A DNA stretch of 32,238 nt. Source: JACQGZ01 sp036004665. GTDB lineage: Bacteria > Sysuimicrobiota > Sysuimicrobiia > Sysuimicrobiales > Humicultoraceae. The position numbers and the translations under genes were made by a program. The stretch covers positions 1 to 32,238 of the forward strand of contig DASYRG010000013.1 of assembly GCA_036004665.1 (NCBI GenBank), read 5' to 3'. The notes under the pieces were generated by a model. The model ran no database searches and had not been told where the DNA came from. It saw nothing but the letters and a program-made list of their open reading frames with translations. Numbering within the stretch: the stretch's first letter is position 1; the number at the start of each line of letters is the position of its first letter. Positions 1-7,120 of this stretch are shown in pieces.

Positions 1-38
1 GGGGCCACAAAAAAGCAGGTGGACACGTCCTGAACGCG

Positions 39-548
39 GTGGACGCATTTCTCCTGTCCCGCCGCGTTGCCAACCACTCATCAAGAACGCTGGAAATCTA
101 CGCCGCCAACCTGGCGCGGTTCGCGCGGGCGACCAGGCTGCTCGACACAGCGGACGCCTCAGCGCTCGTCGTACAACGCTACCTCACAGGGCTGCGAGAC
201 CGCCTCAAACCCATCTCCATCAACTAGCATTACCGTTGCCTGCGGGCATTCTTTGCCTGGTGTGTTGAGACCGGTCTCCTCCAGGCGCACCCCTCGCGTG
301 GGCTGAGAATGAACGTCCCCAAGACCCTTCCGACGGTTCCGGAGGATACCGTGCGCCGGCTCTTGGCCGCGTGCCCGGACACTGTCGAGGGCCGCAGGAA
401 CAGGGCGCTTGTCGCCCTGCTGGTCGACAGCGGCCTCCGGGTCAGCGAAGCCCTTCGCCTTCGTATTGAGGACGTGCATTTCTCGGCCCGGACGCTTCAA
501 GTTCGAGGCGGCAAGGGCGGCAAGGATGGCGTGGGGTTTTTTGGGGCG
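39..548 (+). pseudogene. Tyrosine recombinase/integrase, interrupted and truncated
   Basis: One reading frame from a GTG at 39 encodes an N-terminal SAM-like core-binding domain (residues 1-62). It meets a TAG stop at 225-227 and continues in the same frame with no base shift through 228-548. The downstream part reads as the end of the core-binding domain and the start of the catalytic domain, including the SGLRVSEAL motif that carries the first catalytic Arg. The frame then loses homology at the GGKGGKDG turn, where a tRNA-like sequence begins. The H-x-x-R box and the nucleophilic Tyr are absent, so this cannot be a working recombinase. Full-length members have about 290-320 residues; about 165 remain. 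A single CAG-to-TAG change would explain the stop. This looks like the dead integrase of an old integrated element. Whether it served the tRNA-Arg or the tRNA-Ala site next to it cannot be told. Confidence 0.8.
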
Positions 549-585
549 GAGACGGTCGTGGGTTCAAGTTCCTCCGGGCGCGCCA
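548..585 (+). other. tRNA-Arg 3' fragment (attachment-site scar)
   Basis: The stretch reads as the 3' end of a tRNA: variable loop at 553-557, T-stem GTGGG (558-562), T-loop TTCAAGT (563-569), T-stem 3' strand TCCTC (570-574, with one mismatch and one wobble), acceptor 3' strand CGGGCGC (575-581), discriminator G (582) and CCA (583-585). The acceptor and T-arm match bacterial tRNA-Arg, whose 5' strand would be GCGCCCG. No D-arm or 5' half lies upstream; integrase sequence does. Such 3' halves are what tRNA-targeted integration leaves behind. The imperfect T-stem suggests age. Identity as Arg is likely but not certain. Confidence 0.65.
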
Positions 586-718
586 GCCTAAAGAACCAGA
601 AGGATGCAAATCTCTCTCTGCTGGCCCAGCGAGGCCTGCGGATGACACCCCCAGCAGGAAATCGACTCGGCGCCTTCTAATGAAACCGCGAACGAGTGAA
701 CAGGAAGGGGGGAGAAGT

Positions 719-1732
719 ATGCTCACACGACGCGAGGCCCTCCGAAGGTCCGCCACGATCGCCGCCGCGGTCGCAGGCGGACAGCTGTTGGCTCCCTATC
801 TGGCCCGGTCCGCCTTTGGCAAGCAGGCCGCCCAGCTCCCGCCGCCGGAGACGACCACGATCCGGGTCGGTGTGTTGCCGTGCGACCATCCGATCATGGC
901 GTCCGAAGCCTTCCTGCAGCAGGAAGGCTTCACAAGGGTAGAGCTTCTCGCCGGCCGACAACTGGCCAGCGTGGACATCGATGTGGGCTTCCCCATCGAT
1001 GTGGCTCAATACCTCGAAGGCGGCCAACGAGTCGTAGCGTTCGCCGGCCTCCACGCCGGATGCGCCGAGGTCTGGGCACAGCCTGGCATAAACTCGCTGC
1101 AGGATCTCCGGGGCCGCGCGCTCGTCGTTCAATCGAGGGCGATCGGGAACTTCGCCTACAGCTATACGGCGATCGTCCTCAAGAACGCCGGGGTCGATCC
1201 GAGTCAAGTCAACTGGGTGGTGCAGCCGAACGCAAACCCGACCGCGCTATTCCTCGAGGGAAAGAACGAGGCCGTGTTCGCTGCGCAGGCCGGCACAGCC
1301 GCTCTGCATGCGAACCCCGCCAACCGCGGCCACGTTATTCATAGTCAGCTGATGGAACGACCGTGGTCCACGCTGGCCTGCTGCTTGCTCATCGCGAAGC
1401 AGGAGTGGTATCGTACCAACCCCGTCGCCGCGAAGCGCGCGGTGCGCGCCATCCTCCGGGCGGCTGACGCCCAGACGCCGAGCCGTGCCGAGGCCGTGAA
1501 ACGCATCACTGACCGCGGACTCTTCGGCGGCCCGTCCAGCTTCGACAACGTCCTCTATGCCGCGAGCATGGTGCCGGCTAACTGGCGTGATCTTGACATG
1601 GAGCGGAGTCTCCGGTTCTACGCGCAGTTGTTGGCCGACGTGGGACTGCTGAAGGTCAGCGTGGACGACGTCGTCCAGACTGCCGACTCCCGGATTCTCG
1701 AGGAGGTGCAGGCCGAGCTACGGCGGAGCTAA
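719..1732 (+). CDS. ABC transporter substrate-binding protein, NMT1/SsuA-TauA type, Tat-exported
   Basis: A 337-residue extracytoplasmic solute-binding protein of the NMT1/THI5-like family, whose members deliver nitrate, sulfonates, pyrimidine precursors or similar small molecules to ABC permeases. The ATG at 719 is chosen over one at 680 because GGAAGGGGGGAG lies just upstream and the protein then opens with a twin-arginine signal (TRREALRRS followed by a hydrophobic Ala-rich stretch to about residue 35). The mature part opens with a beta strand reading TIRVGVLPCDHP. It contains the lobe segment SLQDLRGRALVV and ends in the usual C-terminal helical region with a GLLKVSVDDVVQ segment. No permease or ATPase gene is adjacent, so the substrate cannot be inferred and the protein is an orphan here. 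A perfect terminator hairpin follows it. It lies between the tRNA-Arg scar and the first tRNA-Ala scar, so it may be island cargo. Confidence 0.82.
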   Translation: MLTRREALRRSATIAAAVAGGQLLAPYLARSAFGKQAAQLPPPETTTIRVGVLPCDHPIMASEAFLQQEGFTRVELLAGRQLASVDIDVGFPIDVAQYLEGGQRVVAFAGLHAGCAEVWAQPGINSLQDLRGRALVVQSRAIGNFAYSYTAIVLKNAGVDPSQVNWVVQPNANPTALFLEGKNEAVFAAQAGTAALHANPANRGHVIHSQLMERPWSTLACCLLIAKQEWYRTNPVAAKRAVRAILRAADAQTPSRAEAVKRITDRGLFGGPSSFDNVLYAASMVPANWRDLDMERSLRFYAQLLADVGLLKVSVDDVVQTADSRILEEVQAELRRS

Positions 1733-1783
1733 GGAACCGAATCTCTCGCGGACAGCGCGTTACCGCCTCCAGGAAAATGACCC

Positions 1784-1815
1784 GAAGGGACGCGGGGTCA
1801 GGGCCGCGTCCCTTC
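1784..1815 (+). terminator. Intrinsic terminator hairpin after the orphan binding protein
   Basis: A perfect 12-bp inverted repeat, GAAGGGACGCGG (1784-1795) and CCGCGTCCCTTC (1804-1815), with an 8-nt loop. It starts 51 nt after the stop at 1732 and is followed by TTCG then TTCCGC, so the U-tract is weak. Confidence 0.75.
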
Positions 1816-2110
1816 TTCGTTCCGCGCTCAGTCCTCGGTTATTCCGCCGACCACTGCCGATGGCTGCCCGAAATTCCTCTGCATGATTTGGCCTCCCTCA
1901 AAACGCGTCGAGTTCGATTGACCTGACGCGCAGCGTCGCTGCACGGACAGGCTACCAGCCCCCAACCACTCAGTCTCAAGGCGAGGTTATCTTTCAATCG
2001 ATGCTCGATGGAGCAAGGACAAGTCAACGGAAGGGTCGAAACGAAGCATGGGTTCACTGTCCTGGGAGCCGCAGAAATAGTGGGTTCTCTACTCACCTAA
2101 CAGCTCAGTA
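1816..2110. other. Intergenic stretch without recognisable gene
   Basis: No reading frame on either strand looks like a known protein. Its right edge holds CAGCTCAG (2101-2108), which resembles a tRNA D-arm box and lies directly before the tRNA-Ala half. No acceptor strand precedes it, so this is probably chance or the remains of an internal deletion. Confidence 0.5.
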
Positions 2111-2155
2111 TTTGCACGCAGGGGGTCAGGGGTTCGAATCCCCTCGTCTCCACCA
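2111..2155 (+). repeat. tRNA-Ala(TGC) 3' half, att-like direct repeat copy 1
   Basis: The copy starts at the anticodon loop TTTGCAC (anticodon TGC at 2113-2115). It continues with anticodon stem GCAGG, variable loop GGGTC, T-stem AGGGG, T-loop TTCGAAT, T-stem CCCCT, acceptor strand CGTCTCC (2145-2151), discriminator A and CCA. T at tRNA position 70 is what the alanine G3:U70 identity pair requires. The T-arm pairs perfectly. No 5' half is present, so it is not a working tRNA gene. The breakpoint in the anticodon loop is a usual crossover site for tyrosine integrases. Confidence 0.85.
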
Positions 2156-2165
2156 GCCAAGATGC

Positions 2166-2199
2166 AAACGGGGCACGGCTTTCAGCCGCTGCCCCGTTT
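2166..2199 (+). terminator. Strong hairpin terminator behind the tRNA-Ala fragment
   Basis: The stem AAACGGGGCA (2166-2175) plus CGGC pairs with GCCG plus TGCCCCGTTT (2190-2199), with one bulged C and a 5-nt loop. The terminal TTT of the 3' arm provides a short U-run. It begins 10 nt after the CCA, as terminators of tRNA genes do, so the flank of a real tRNA-Ala gene may have been carried along. Confidence 0.75.
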
Positions 2200-2720
2200 C
2201 TGCTCAGGGCCTCAAGGAGCCAGAGAGTACAGCCTAATTGTTCATACTGGCCATCGCGGGCGGCAATACCTTGAGTTCCGCTGAGACGAACGTATGACTG
2301 TCGAGGAAACGCAAGAGGCGCTTCGGAAAGCCAGAACCGTGAAGTATCGAAGGCCGGGAAGGTGGCGACAGGTTAGGCGATGGGAGAAGCAGTCGCCAAA
2401 ACCCGCCTCGTTGCTGGAGCGGGCGACGGGATTATTACCCGCAGCCATCGGCGTGGCAAGCCGATGGGGATCTCAAAGACCAGCCTTTTTACGCGGCGCT
2501 TTGAAGCAGGTGCTGCCTGGATGCTAGCGAGAAGAAGGATCATCTGAATGGGCCACACGTGGTCCGCGATACGATCGGCTATGCCGCCTCCGGACTTACG
2601 AAAGTCGATGGCGCCGCCCAGGGTGGCGGATTGGATTTGCAACAGATTTGCAGCCTCGCGCTCGTACGCCATGAATCGAAGGAAAACTCCGCAAGGATGA
2701 ACGACCCATTGGAGGACACC
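2200..2720. other. Intergenic stretch in the island without recognisable gene
   Basis: Short open frames exist on both strands (for example plus 2294-2527 and minus 2373-2768), but none reads as a known family and none has a convincing ribosome binding site. The composition is less GC-rich than the flanks. It may be decayed mobile DNA. Confidence 0.45.
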
Positions 2721-3473
2721 ATGTTTAGCATCAAAGACCGCGAGCGTCTGCGCGATCGTGTTCTCCAACTTGCCTCATCTGACTCGCGCGTCGTAGCTGG
2801 AGCCATCGTTGGTTCACTCGCCCACGATGAAGGAGATCGTTGGTCTGATCTCGACTTGACCTTCGCTGTTACGGATGGCTTGGCTATCGCTGACGTGCTT
2901 GACGACTGGACGCGCAGCATTGTGGATGAGTTCGATGCTACCCGTCTCTTCGATTTGCCACGTGGGGCTACGATCTACCGCGTGTTTCTACTCCCTGGCT
3001 GCCTGCAATTCGACCTCTCGTTCACGCCAGCGTCCGAGTTCGCGGCGACGAGCCCAAAGTTTAGGCTGTTGTTTGGCCGCGTCGTCGAGAAGCCTTACCC
3101 TCGGCCCCCTTCGGCGGACGAACTCTTTGGCTACGCTGTGCTCCACGTGCTACACGCGCGCTTTAGCATCGAGCGTGGCCGCTACTGGGGGGCCGAATAC
3201 TGGATAAGCGGCGTCCGCGACTACGCACTCAGCCTCGCTTGTCGTCGCCGCGATCTCCCGGCGCGCGAGGGCAGGGGGTTCGATAACCTTCCTGCCACCG
3301 TACGCGACGCCTTCAAGGATGCGCTGGTGCGCTCACTGGAGCGAGATGAGCTACTTCGCGCGCTCGGCAGCGCCATCTCTGGGCTACTGCGTGAAGCACG
3401 AGCAGGTGAGGTTCAAGAGCTGGCTGCAAAAGTCGAACCTCAGTTACGCAAGCTGACGGTCGCTTCATTATAG
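2721..3473 (+). CDS. Nucleotidyltransferase-fold protein (possible aminoglycoside/lincosamide-type transferase)
   Basis: A 250-residue protein with the polymerase-beta-type nucleotidyltransferase signature near the N-terminus: Gly31-Ser32, then Ser42-Asp43-Leu44-Asp45 (pattern GS-x9-SDLDL). The two Asp are the expected Mg-NTP ligands. A further FDLS segment lies near residue 98, where the third carboxylate of the fold is expected. The C-terminal half is helical with an HARFSIERGRYW segment, as in antibiotic-modifying nucleotidyltransferases. The ATG at 2721 is chosen because GGAGG lies 5 nt upstream; an earlier in-frame ATG at 2697 is less well placed. It is the only recognisable gene between the two tRNA-Ala repeats, so it is likely cargo gained by transfer. 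The substrate is not known. An antibiotic-modification role is an inference from the fold and the mobile context only. Confidence 0.72.
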   Translation: MFSIKDRERLRDRVLQLASSDSRVVAGAIVGSLAHDEGDRWSDLDLTFAVTDGLAIADVLDDWTRSIVDEFDATRLFDLPRGATIYRVFLLPGCLQFDLSFTPASEFAATSPKFRLLFGRVVEKPYPRPPSADELFGYAVLHVLHARFSIERGRYWGAEYWISGVRDYALSLACRRRDLPAREGRGFDNLPATVRDAFKDALVRSLERDELLRALGSAISGLLREARAGEVQELAAKVEPQLRKLTVASL

Positions 3474-3771
3474 GAAAGCACACCGAGGGTGTACCCCCGC
3501 GGCGATACCGGACGGCGGGGTTGCCCGAGCGGTCTGCGCCCTGCTCCTCTAGCCTGTTGATCATGTCCATGAGCTGCCTCTCCCAGTAATGCAGGATCAT
3601 GGGCTTTTCCCATTTGCTCACAACACCAGGGTACTAGAAGTTCTCAGTGCTCCAGTCCATTAGAGGACCCGAGAAAGGTCTGCCCCTCTTGAACGTCGAA
3701 TCCCAAGCATGGGTTCAGGTCGCTGAAACCCGTGCTGGACGTGGGATTTGGCGGGCGCAAAGATCTTGTGC
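3474..3771. other. Intergenic stretch before the second tRNA-Ala repeat
   Basis: No supported gene. A short minus-strand frame (roughly 3480-3621) begins near the peptide MSKWEKPMILHYW but has no recognisable family. A box at 3514-3535 resembles the 5' D-arm of a type II tRNA (TTGCCCGAGCGGT) but has no matching T-arm. Confidence 0.4.
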
Positions 3772-3816
3772 TTTGCACGCAGGGGGTCAGGGGTTCAAAT
3801 CCCCTCGTCTCCACCA
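3772..3816 (+). repeat. tRNA-Ala(TGC) 3' half, att-like direct repeat copy 2
   Basis: Identical to the copy at 2111-2155 except A instead of G at 3797 in the T-loop (TTCAAAT). It again begins at the anticodon loop TTTGCAC and ends in CCA, with an intact T-arm and acceptor strand CGTCTCC. It is followed by TTAAGCGAC and a weak CCTCCT/AGGAGG hairpin near 3849-3864. It marks the right boundary of the 1.7-kb repeat-bounded segment. Confidence 0.85.
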
Positions 3817-3916
3817 TTAAGCGACAGTAACTCAAGGCGCTCGTCTCCTCCTGCCAAGGAGGCGGGCGGCTGCACGCCGAAGGTCTTCAACCCAATCTGA
3901 TTCCCAGGAGGATCTC

Positions 3917-5788
3917 ATGCCGCGGCCTCCGGCGATGCACCGTGTCGCGTTGTTCCCAACTGTCGCATTGGCGGTCGAGTTGCTATTCGTGCCCTCCCAG
4001 GTTTCCTTCGCTCAGATCCCCCTGCTTCAGATCGCTCAGATCCAAGGTTCGGTGCACCTCTCGCCGTATGTCAACGTGATAGTGGAGACGGAAGGCATCG
4101 TCACTGCCAGGCGGTCGGACCGCTTCTGGGTTCAGGACCCGACCCCCGATGCCGACCCGGCGACTTCGGACGGGTTGCTCGTCTTTGGATCCTCGGCCGC
4201 AGCCGCGGTCGCGGTCGGTGATTTCGTCCAAGTGCGTGGAAGAGTCACCGAGTTCCGGCCCGGTGGCAGCGCCTCGCCAAACCTGACGACGACCGAGTTC
4301 ACCTCACCGAGCGTGATCGCGATCATTTCGCACGGCAACCCGCTTCCCGAGCCGACTGTGATCGGCGCCAGCGGCCGCACTCCGCCGACCACCGTCATCG
4401 AGGATGACGCGTCCGGGGATGTCGAGACCAGCGGCATCTTTGATCCCGCGCAGGACGGAATTGACTTCTACGAGAGTCTCGAGGGCATGCGCGTGCAGCT
4501 CAACAGCGCCGTCGCGGTGGGGCCGACCAACGCCTTCGGGGAAATCCCGCTTCTGGGTGACAACGGTGCGTTTGCAAGGGTACGCACGGCGCGCGGCGGG
4601 ATCGTGATTCGGCCGAACGACTTCAATCCCGAGCGGTTGCTGACCGACGACCTGCTGATCTTCCCGGCACCCATGGTGAAGGTCGGCGATGGCTTCACGA
4701 CGCCCGTCGTCGGTGTGCTGGACTACAGCTTCGGCAATTTCAAACTCCTCGTCACGTCCACACTTACCCCCGTCAACGGTGGACTCACCCGCGAGGTGAC
4801 CGCCACTCCTACAGACCAGCAGATCGTGGTGGCGACGTACAATGTCGAAAACCTCGACCCTAGCGATGGGGCGGCGGCATTCGCCCGGCACGCCCAAATC
4901 ATCGTCAACAATCTGCGCTCGCCCGACCTGCTCGCAATCGAGGAGATCCAGGACAATACCGGTGCGACAGATGACGGCGTGACAGACGCCTCTGTCACCT
5001 GGAACATGCTCATCCAGGCAATCAAGGCGGCAGGCGGTCCAGCCTATCTCTACCGTCAGATCGACCCGCTCAACAACCAGGACGGCGGCGAGCCCGGTGG
5101 CAATATCCGCGTCGGTTTCCTCTTCAGGACCGACCGCGGTCTGACATTCATCGATCGTCCTGGCGGTGACGCGACCACCCCCGTGCATGTTGTGAGCACC
5201 CCATCTGGACCCAGGCTCTCGATCAGCCCAGGCCGAATTGACCCCCAGAATCCAGCCTGGTCAACGCCGGAAGAGGTGCGGAAGCCTCTCGCTGGCGAGT
5301 TCCTGGCCCATGGCAGGAAGCTCTTCGTGATCGCCAACCATTGGAAGTCGAAGAGCCAGGACCAGCCTCTGTTCGGCCGCTTTCAGCCTCCGACGCGGTC
5401 CACGGAGACCCAGCGCGACGCTGAGGCGCAGGTCGTGAGGAACTTCGTGAGCGAGATTCTGGCGATCGACCCGCAGGCAAATGTCATCGTCCTCGGGGAC
5501 CTCAACGACTTCGAGTTCTCGCGACCGCTGACGACACTGAGGGGGAGCGGCGACTTGGAGCTCCATCCGCTTATCGAAACGCTACCACAGAATGAGCGCT
5601 ACTCGTACGTGTTCGACGGCAATTCACAGACGCTCGACCACATCCTACTCAGCAATAGCCTATTCATGCACTTCGAGTTCGTTTACGACGTCGTACACGC
5701 AAACTCAGAGTTCCCCGATCAAGCCTCCGACCACGAACCGCAGGTCGTCCGTTTGGATCTTAGGGGAAGGCCAACGCCCAAGCCGTAA
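3917..5788 (+). CDS. Secreted endonuclease/exonuclease/phosphatase-family nuclease (ExeM/NucH-like)
   Basis: A 623-residue exported protein. Residues 1-32 form a signal peptide with a hydrophobic core and a likely cleavage after SFAQ. Residues about 38-130 resemble the OB-fold domain found before extracellular nucleases (the segment VETEGIVTARRSDRFWVQD). From about residue 305 an EEP catalytic domain follows with its landmarks in order: TYNVENL (~307), IEEIQD (metal-binding Glu), NHWKSK, GDLND (~527), DHILLS (~574) and ASDHEP (~604, catalytic His). The set is complete, so the enzyme should be an active metal-dependent nuclease or phosphodiesterase acting outside the membrane. The start has AGGAGG 7 nt upstream. 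It sits just beyond the island boundary with no obvious partner. Roles in DNA scavenging or biofilm DNA turnover are known for relatives and only inferred here. Confidence 0.88.
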   Translation: MPRPPAMHRVALFPTVALAVELLFVPSQVSFAQIPLLQIAQIQGSVHLSPYVNVIVETEGIVTARRSDRFWVQDPTPDADPATSDGLLVFGSSAAAAVAVGDFVQVRGRVTEFRPGGSASPNLTTTEFTSPSVIAIISHGNPLPEPTVIGASGRTPPTTVIEDDASGDVETSGIFDPAQDGIDFYESLEGMRVQLNSAVAVGPTNAFGEIPLLGDNGAFARVRTARGGIVIRPNDFNPERLLTDDLLIFPAPMVKVGDGFTTPVVGVLDYSFGNFKLLVTSTLTPVNGGLTREVTATPTDQQIVVATYNVENLDPSDGAAAFARHAQIIVNNLRSPDLLAIEEIQDNTGATDDGVTDASVTWNMLIQAIKAAGGPAYLYRQIDPLNNQDGGEPGGNIRVGFLFRTDRGLTFIDRPGGDATTPVHVVSTPSGPRLSISPGRIDPQNPAWSTPEEVRKPLAGEFLAHGRKLFVIANHWKSKSQDQPLFGRFQPPTRSTETQRDAEAQVVRNFVSEILAIDPQANVIVLGDLNDFEFSRPLTTLRGSGDLELHPLIETLPQNERYSYVFDGNSQTLDHILLSNSLFMHFEFVYDVVHANSEFPDQASDHEPQVVRLDLRGRPTPKP

Positions 5789-5875
5789 CCAGGGTTGGGC
5801 TCTTCGGGAACACGACCTGAAACCTGGCCAGCCCGCGCTCCGACGTGAGCCTCGTCAAGCTGACACGCTCTCAGA

Positions 5876-6052
5876 GCCGCCTGGGCGCGCGCTGGACGTC
5901 GGCACAGGCGCCGGTGGCGGTGCGCTCGAGGTCGCGGGTCGGTTCCCGGCGGCGGAGGTGGTCGGTATCGATTTAATCGGCCGCTATGGTAGCGCGAGTG
6001 GCGTTGAAGGTTACTCCCTCTCTCGCCGGCCGCCGCTCGTTCCGCCGGCCGA
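5876..6052 (+). pseudogene. Decayed partial copy of the adjacent SAM methyltransferase gene
   Basis: The DNA aligns with positions ~6680-6850 of the intact methyltransferase gene downstream. It encodes LDVGTGAGGGALEVAGRFP and then VVGID, matching motif I and motif II of the intact protein. After this the reading frame shifts: the region matching the intact SFRQADASS stretch reads as unrelated residues. It has no start and no C-terminal half. It ends abruptly at about 6052, where sequence of a different gene begins. It is best read as a diverged tandem duplication left after recombination, not a coding gene. Confidence 0.75.
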
Positions 6053-6053
6053 T

Positions 6054-6385
6054 ATGACGGTGCTCGTCAGCGCCGTTGTCGGTCCTGAGGTTCCGCGGGC
6101 GTTTGCTGTGCAGGTGGCCTATAGAGATCTCGTCGCAGTGGGGCTGGCACTAGTCTCGATAGCGCCGCTACGCATGCGTGCACGCTTTGCCCTGGCCCTC
6201 GTCTGGATCTTCAATGTCGAGGGATTCGTCGATTTCCCCAACGCACTCGTTCAAGGCCTGCGCCACGATGTGACCAGTGCCCCATTGGGTGCCGCTTGGT
6301 AATTCCCACGTACTTCGTCCCTGCTCTGTTGGTCACACACATCATGATCTTCGTATTATTGCTGAAGCGCAGACCCGCGAGGTAG
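6054..6385 (+). pseudogene. Truncated, frameshifted small integral membrane protein
   Basis: From the ATG at 6054 a frame encodes about three hydrophobic helices (TVLVSAVVGPEVPRAF, then DLVAVGLALVSIA and FALALVWIFNVEGFVDF). It hits a TAA at 6300-6302. The protein clearly continues in another frame from 6302: IPTYFVPALLVTHIMIFVLLLK and a stop at 6383-6385. One lost base near 6299 restores an uninterrupted protein of about 110 residues with a final membrane helix. The N-terminus appears missing because the sequence starts at the junction with the methyltransferase remnant, partway through what should be the first helix. Four-helix proteins of this size are common and mostly uncharacterised; no function can be given. 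Confidence 0.6.
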
Positions 6386-6481
6386 TATCGTGGGCTAATG
6401 GGGTCGGCCAGCCTTTCTCGCGAAGAGTAGGCGAGAGTGAATATGATTCACCACCTGAGACGGGAGCGATAGTTCGACGCT

Positions 6482-7108
6482 GTGAAGGCGCTGCTCGAGC
6501 GTGCATCCCGCCGTTTCGCGCGGCTTGTGACGGATGCCGTCGTCGCACGACCCGCGGCCTGGCGCGTGTTCCGCCCGCTTTTCCGCCGCCAGTGGGACCT
6601 GATTGCGCCGTCGTGGGAGCAGGTTCGCCGTCCGGACACGTTCACCCCGTACCTGGCCGGGCTCGACGCCCTCCCTGACCCGCCCCGGCGCGCACTCGAC
6701 GTCGGCACCGGCACCGGGGGCGGGGCGATCGAAATCGCAACACGTTTCCCCGCAGCGGAGGTGGTCGGCGTCGATTTCTCTGCCCCGATGGTGGCGCGAG
6801 CCGCGTCGAAGGTCACACCCTCCCTCGCCGGCCGCGTCTCGTTCCGCCAGGCCGATGCGTCGTCGCTTCCCTTCGGCGACGGCGAGTTCGACCTCGTCGC
6901 TCACAACAACATGATCCCGTTCTTCGACGAGATTACGCGCGTGCTTCGGCCGGGCGGCCACGTGCTGTTTGCATTCTCTGGAGGCGCGGAGACACCCATC
7001 TACGTGCCTCCAGAGCGCCTTCGAGGCGAGCTCGAGCGCCGGGGATTCTCAGATATTGCGTACTTTTCGCAGGGCCGGGGAACAGCACTGGTCGCACGGA
7101 AACGCTAG
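6482..7108 (+). CDS. Class I SAM-dependent methyltransferase
   Basis: A 208-residue protein with a Rossmann-type methyltransferase core: motif I LDVGTGTGGG (residues 72-81), the acidic end of strand 2 in VVGVDFS (Asp98), the QADASSLPF segment (~123-131), motif IV FDLVAHNNM (~136) and LRPGGH (~155-160). The start is a GTG at 6482 preceded by GGGAGCG, which gives an N-terminal helical segment of about 40 residues before the core. Methyl acceptors in this family range from lipids to small molecules, and nothing here fixes which one. A damaged copy of its motif I-II region lies about 0.8 kb upstream. Confidence 0.85.
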   Translation: MKALLERASRRFARLVTDAVVARPAAWRVFRPLFRRQWDLIAPSWEQVRRPDTFTPYLAGLDALPDPPRRALDVGTGTGGGAIEIATRFPAAEVVGVDFSAPMVARAASKVTPSLAGRVSFRQADASSLPFGDGEFDLVAHNNMIPFFDEITRVLRPGGHVLFAFSGGAETPIYVPPERLRGELERRGFSDIAYFSQGRGTALVARKR

Positions 7109-7120
7109 GCCATGTATCGT

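Larger units (their letters stand above)
2111..3816. mobile_element. Small genomic island bounded by tRNA-Ala 3'-half direct repeats
   Basis: Two 45-bp direct repeats (2111-2155 and 3772-3816) differ at one base and both correspond to the tRNA-Ala 3' half. The intervening 1616 bp contain a terminator and one recognisable gene, a nucleotidyltransferase, and the base composition looks lower in GC than the neighbours. The layout is that of a tRNA-targeted integrative element or of a tandem array of such insertions. There is no integrase inside the repeats, so it is either a non-autonomous or decayed element or a remnant between two successive integrations. The truncated recombinase at 39-548 may be related. 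Confidence 0.6.

Noticed and set aside
409..591. Frame ending in RRRSWVQVPPGAPA
   Set aside because: This peptide is a translation of the tRNA-Arg 3' end, not a protein.
2101..2155. Full tRNA-Ala gene, because CAGCTCAG resembles a D-arm and precedes the 3' half
   Set aside because: The acceptor 5' strand (expected GGGGACG), the D-stem partner and the anticodon 5' stem are missing. There is no space for them between 2108 and 2111.
2111..2155. tmRNA 3' end, which can also end in TCTCCACCA
   Set aside because: The sequence folds as an alanine tRNA anticodon loop (TGC), variable loop and T-arm in standard spacing, and no tmRNA coding or 5' region lies upstream.
3514..3535. TTGCCCGAGCGGT box resembling the D-arm of a leucine or serine tRNA
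   Set aside because: No T-arm, variable arm or acceptor complement occurs in the next 120 bases, so a tRNA gene is not supported; at most it is a 5' remnant.
3644..3835. Minus-strand frame beginning VETRGFEPLTP
   Set aside because: It is the reverse reading of the tRNA-Ala fragment, a known source of false proteins, and has no family match downstream.
4304..5188. 294-residue open frame on the minus strand inside the nuclease gene
   Set aside because: It is an antisense shadow of the nuclease gene, whose catalytic motifs are complete on the plus strand.
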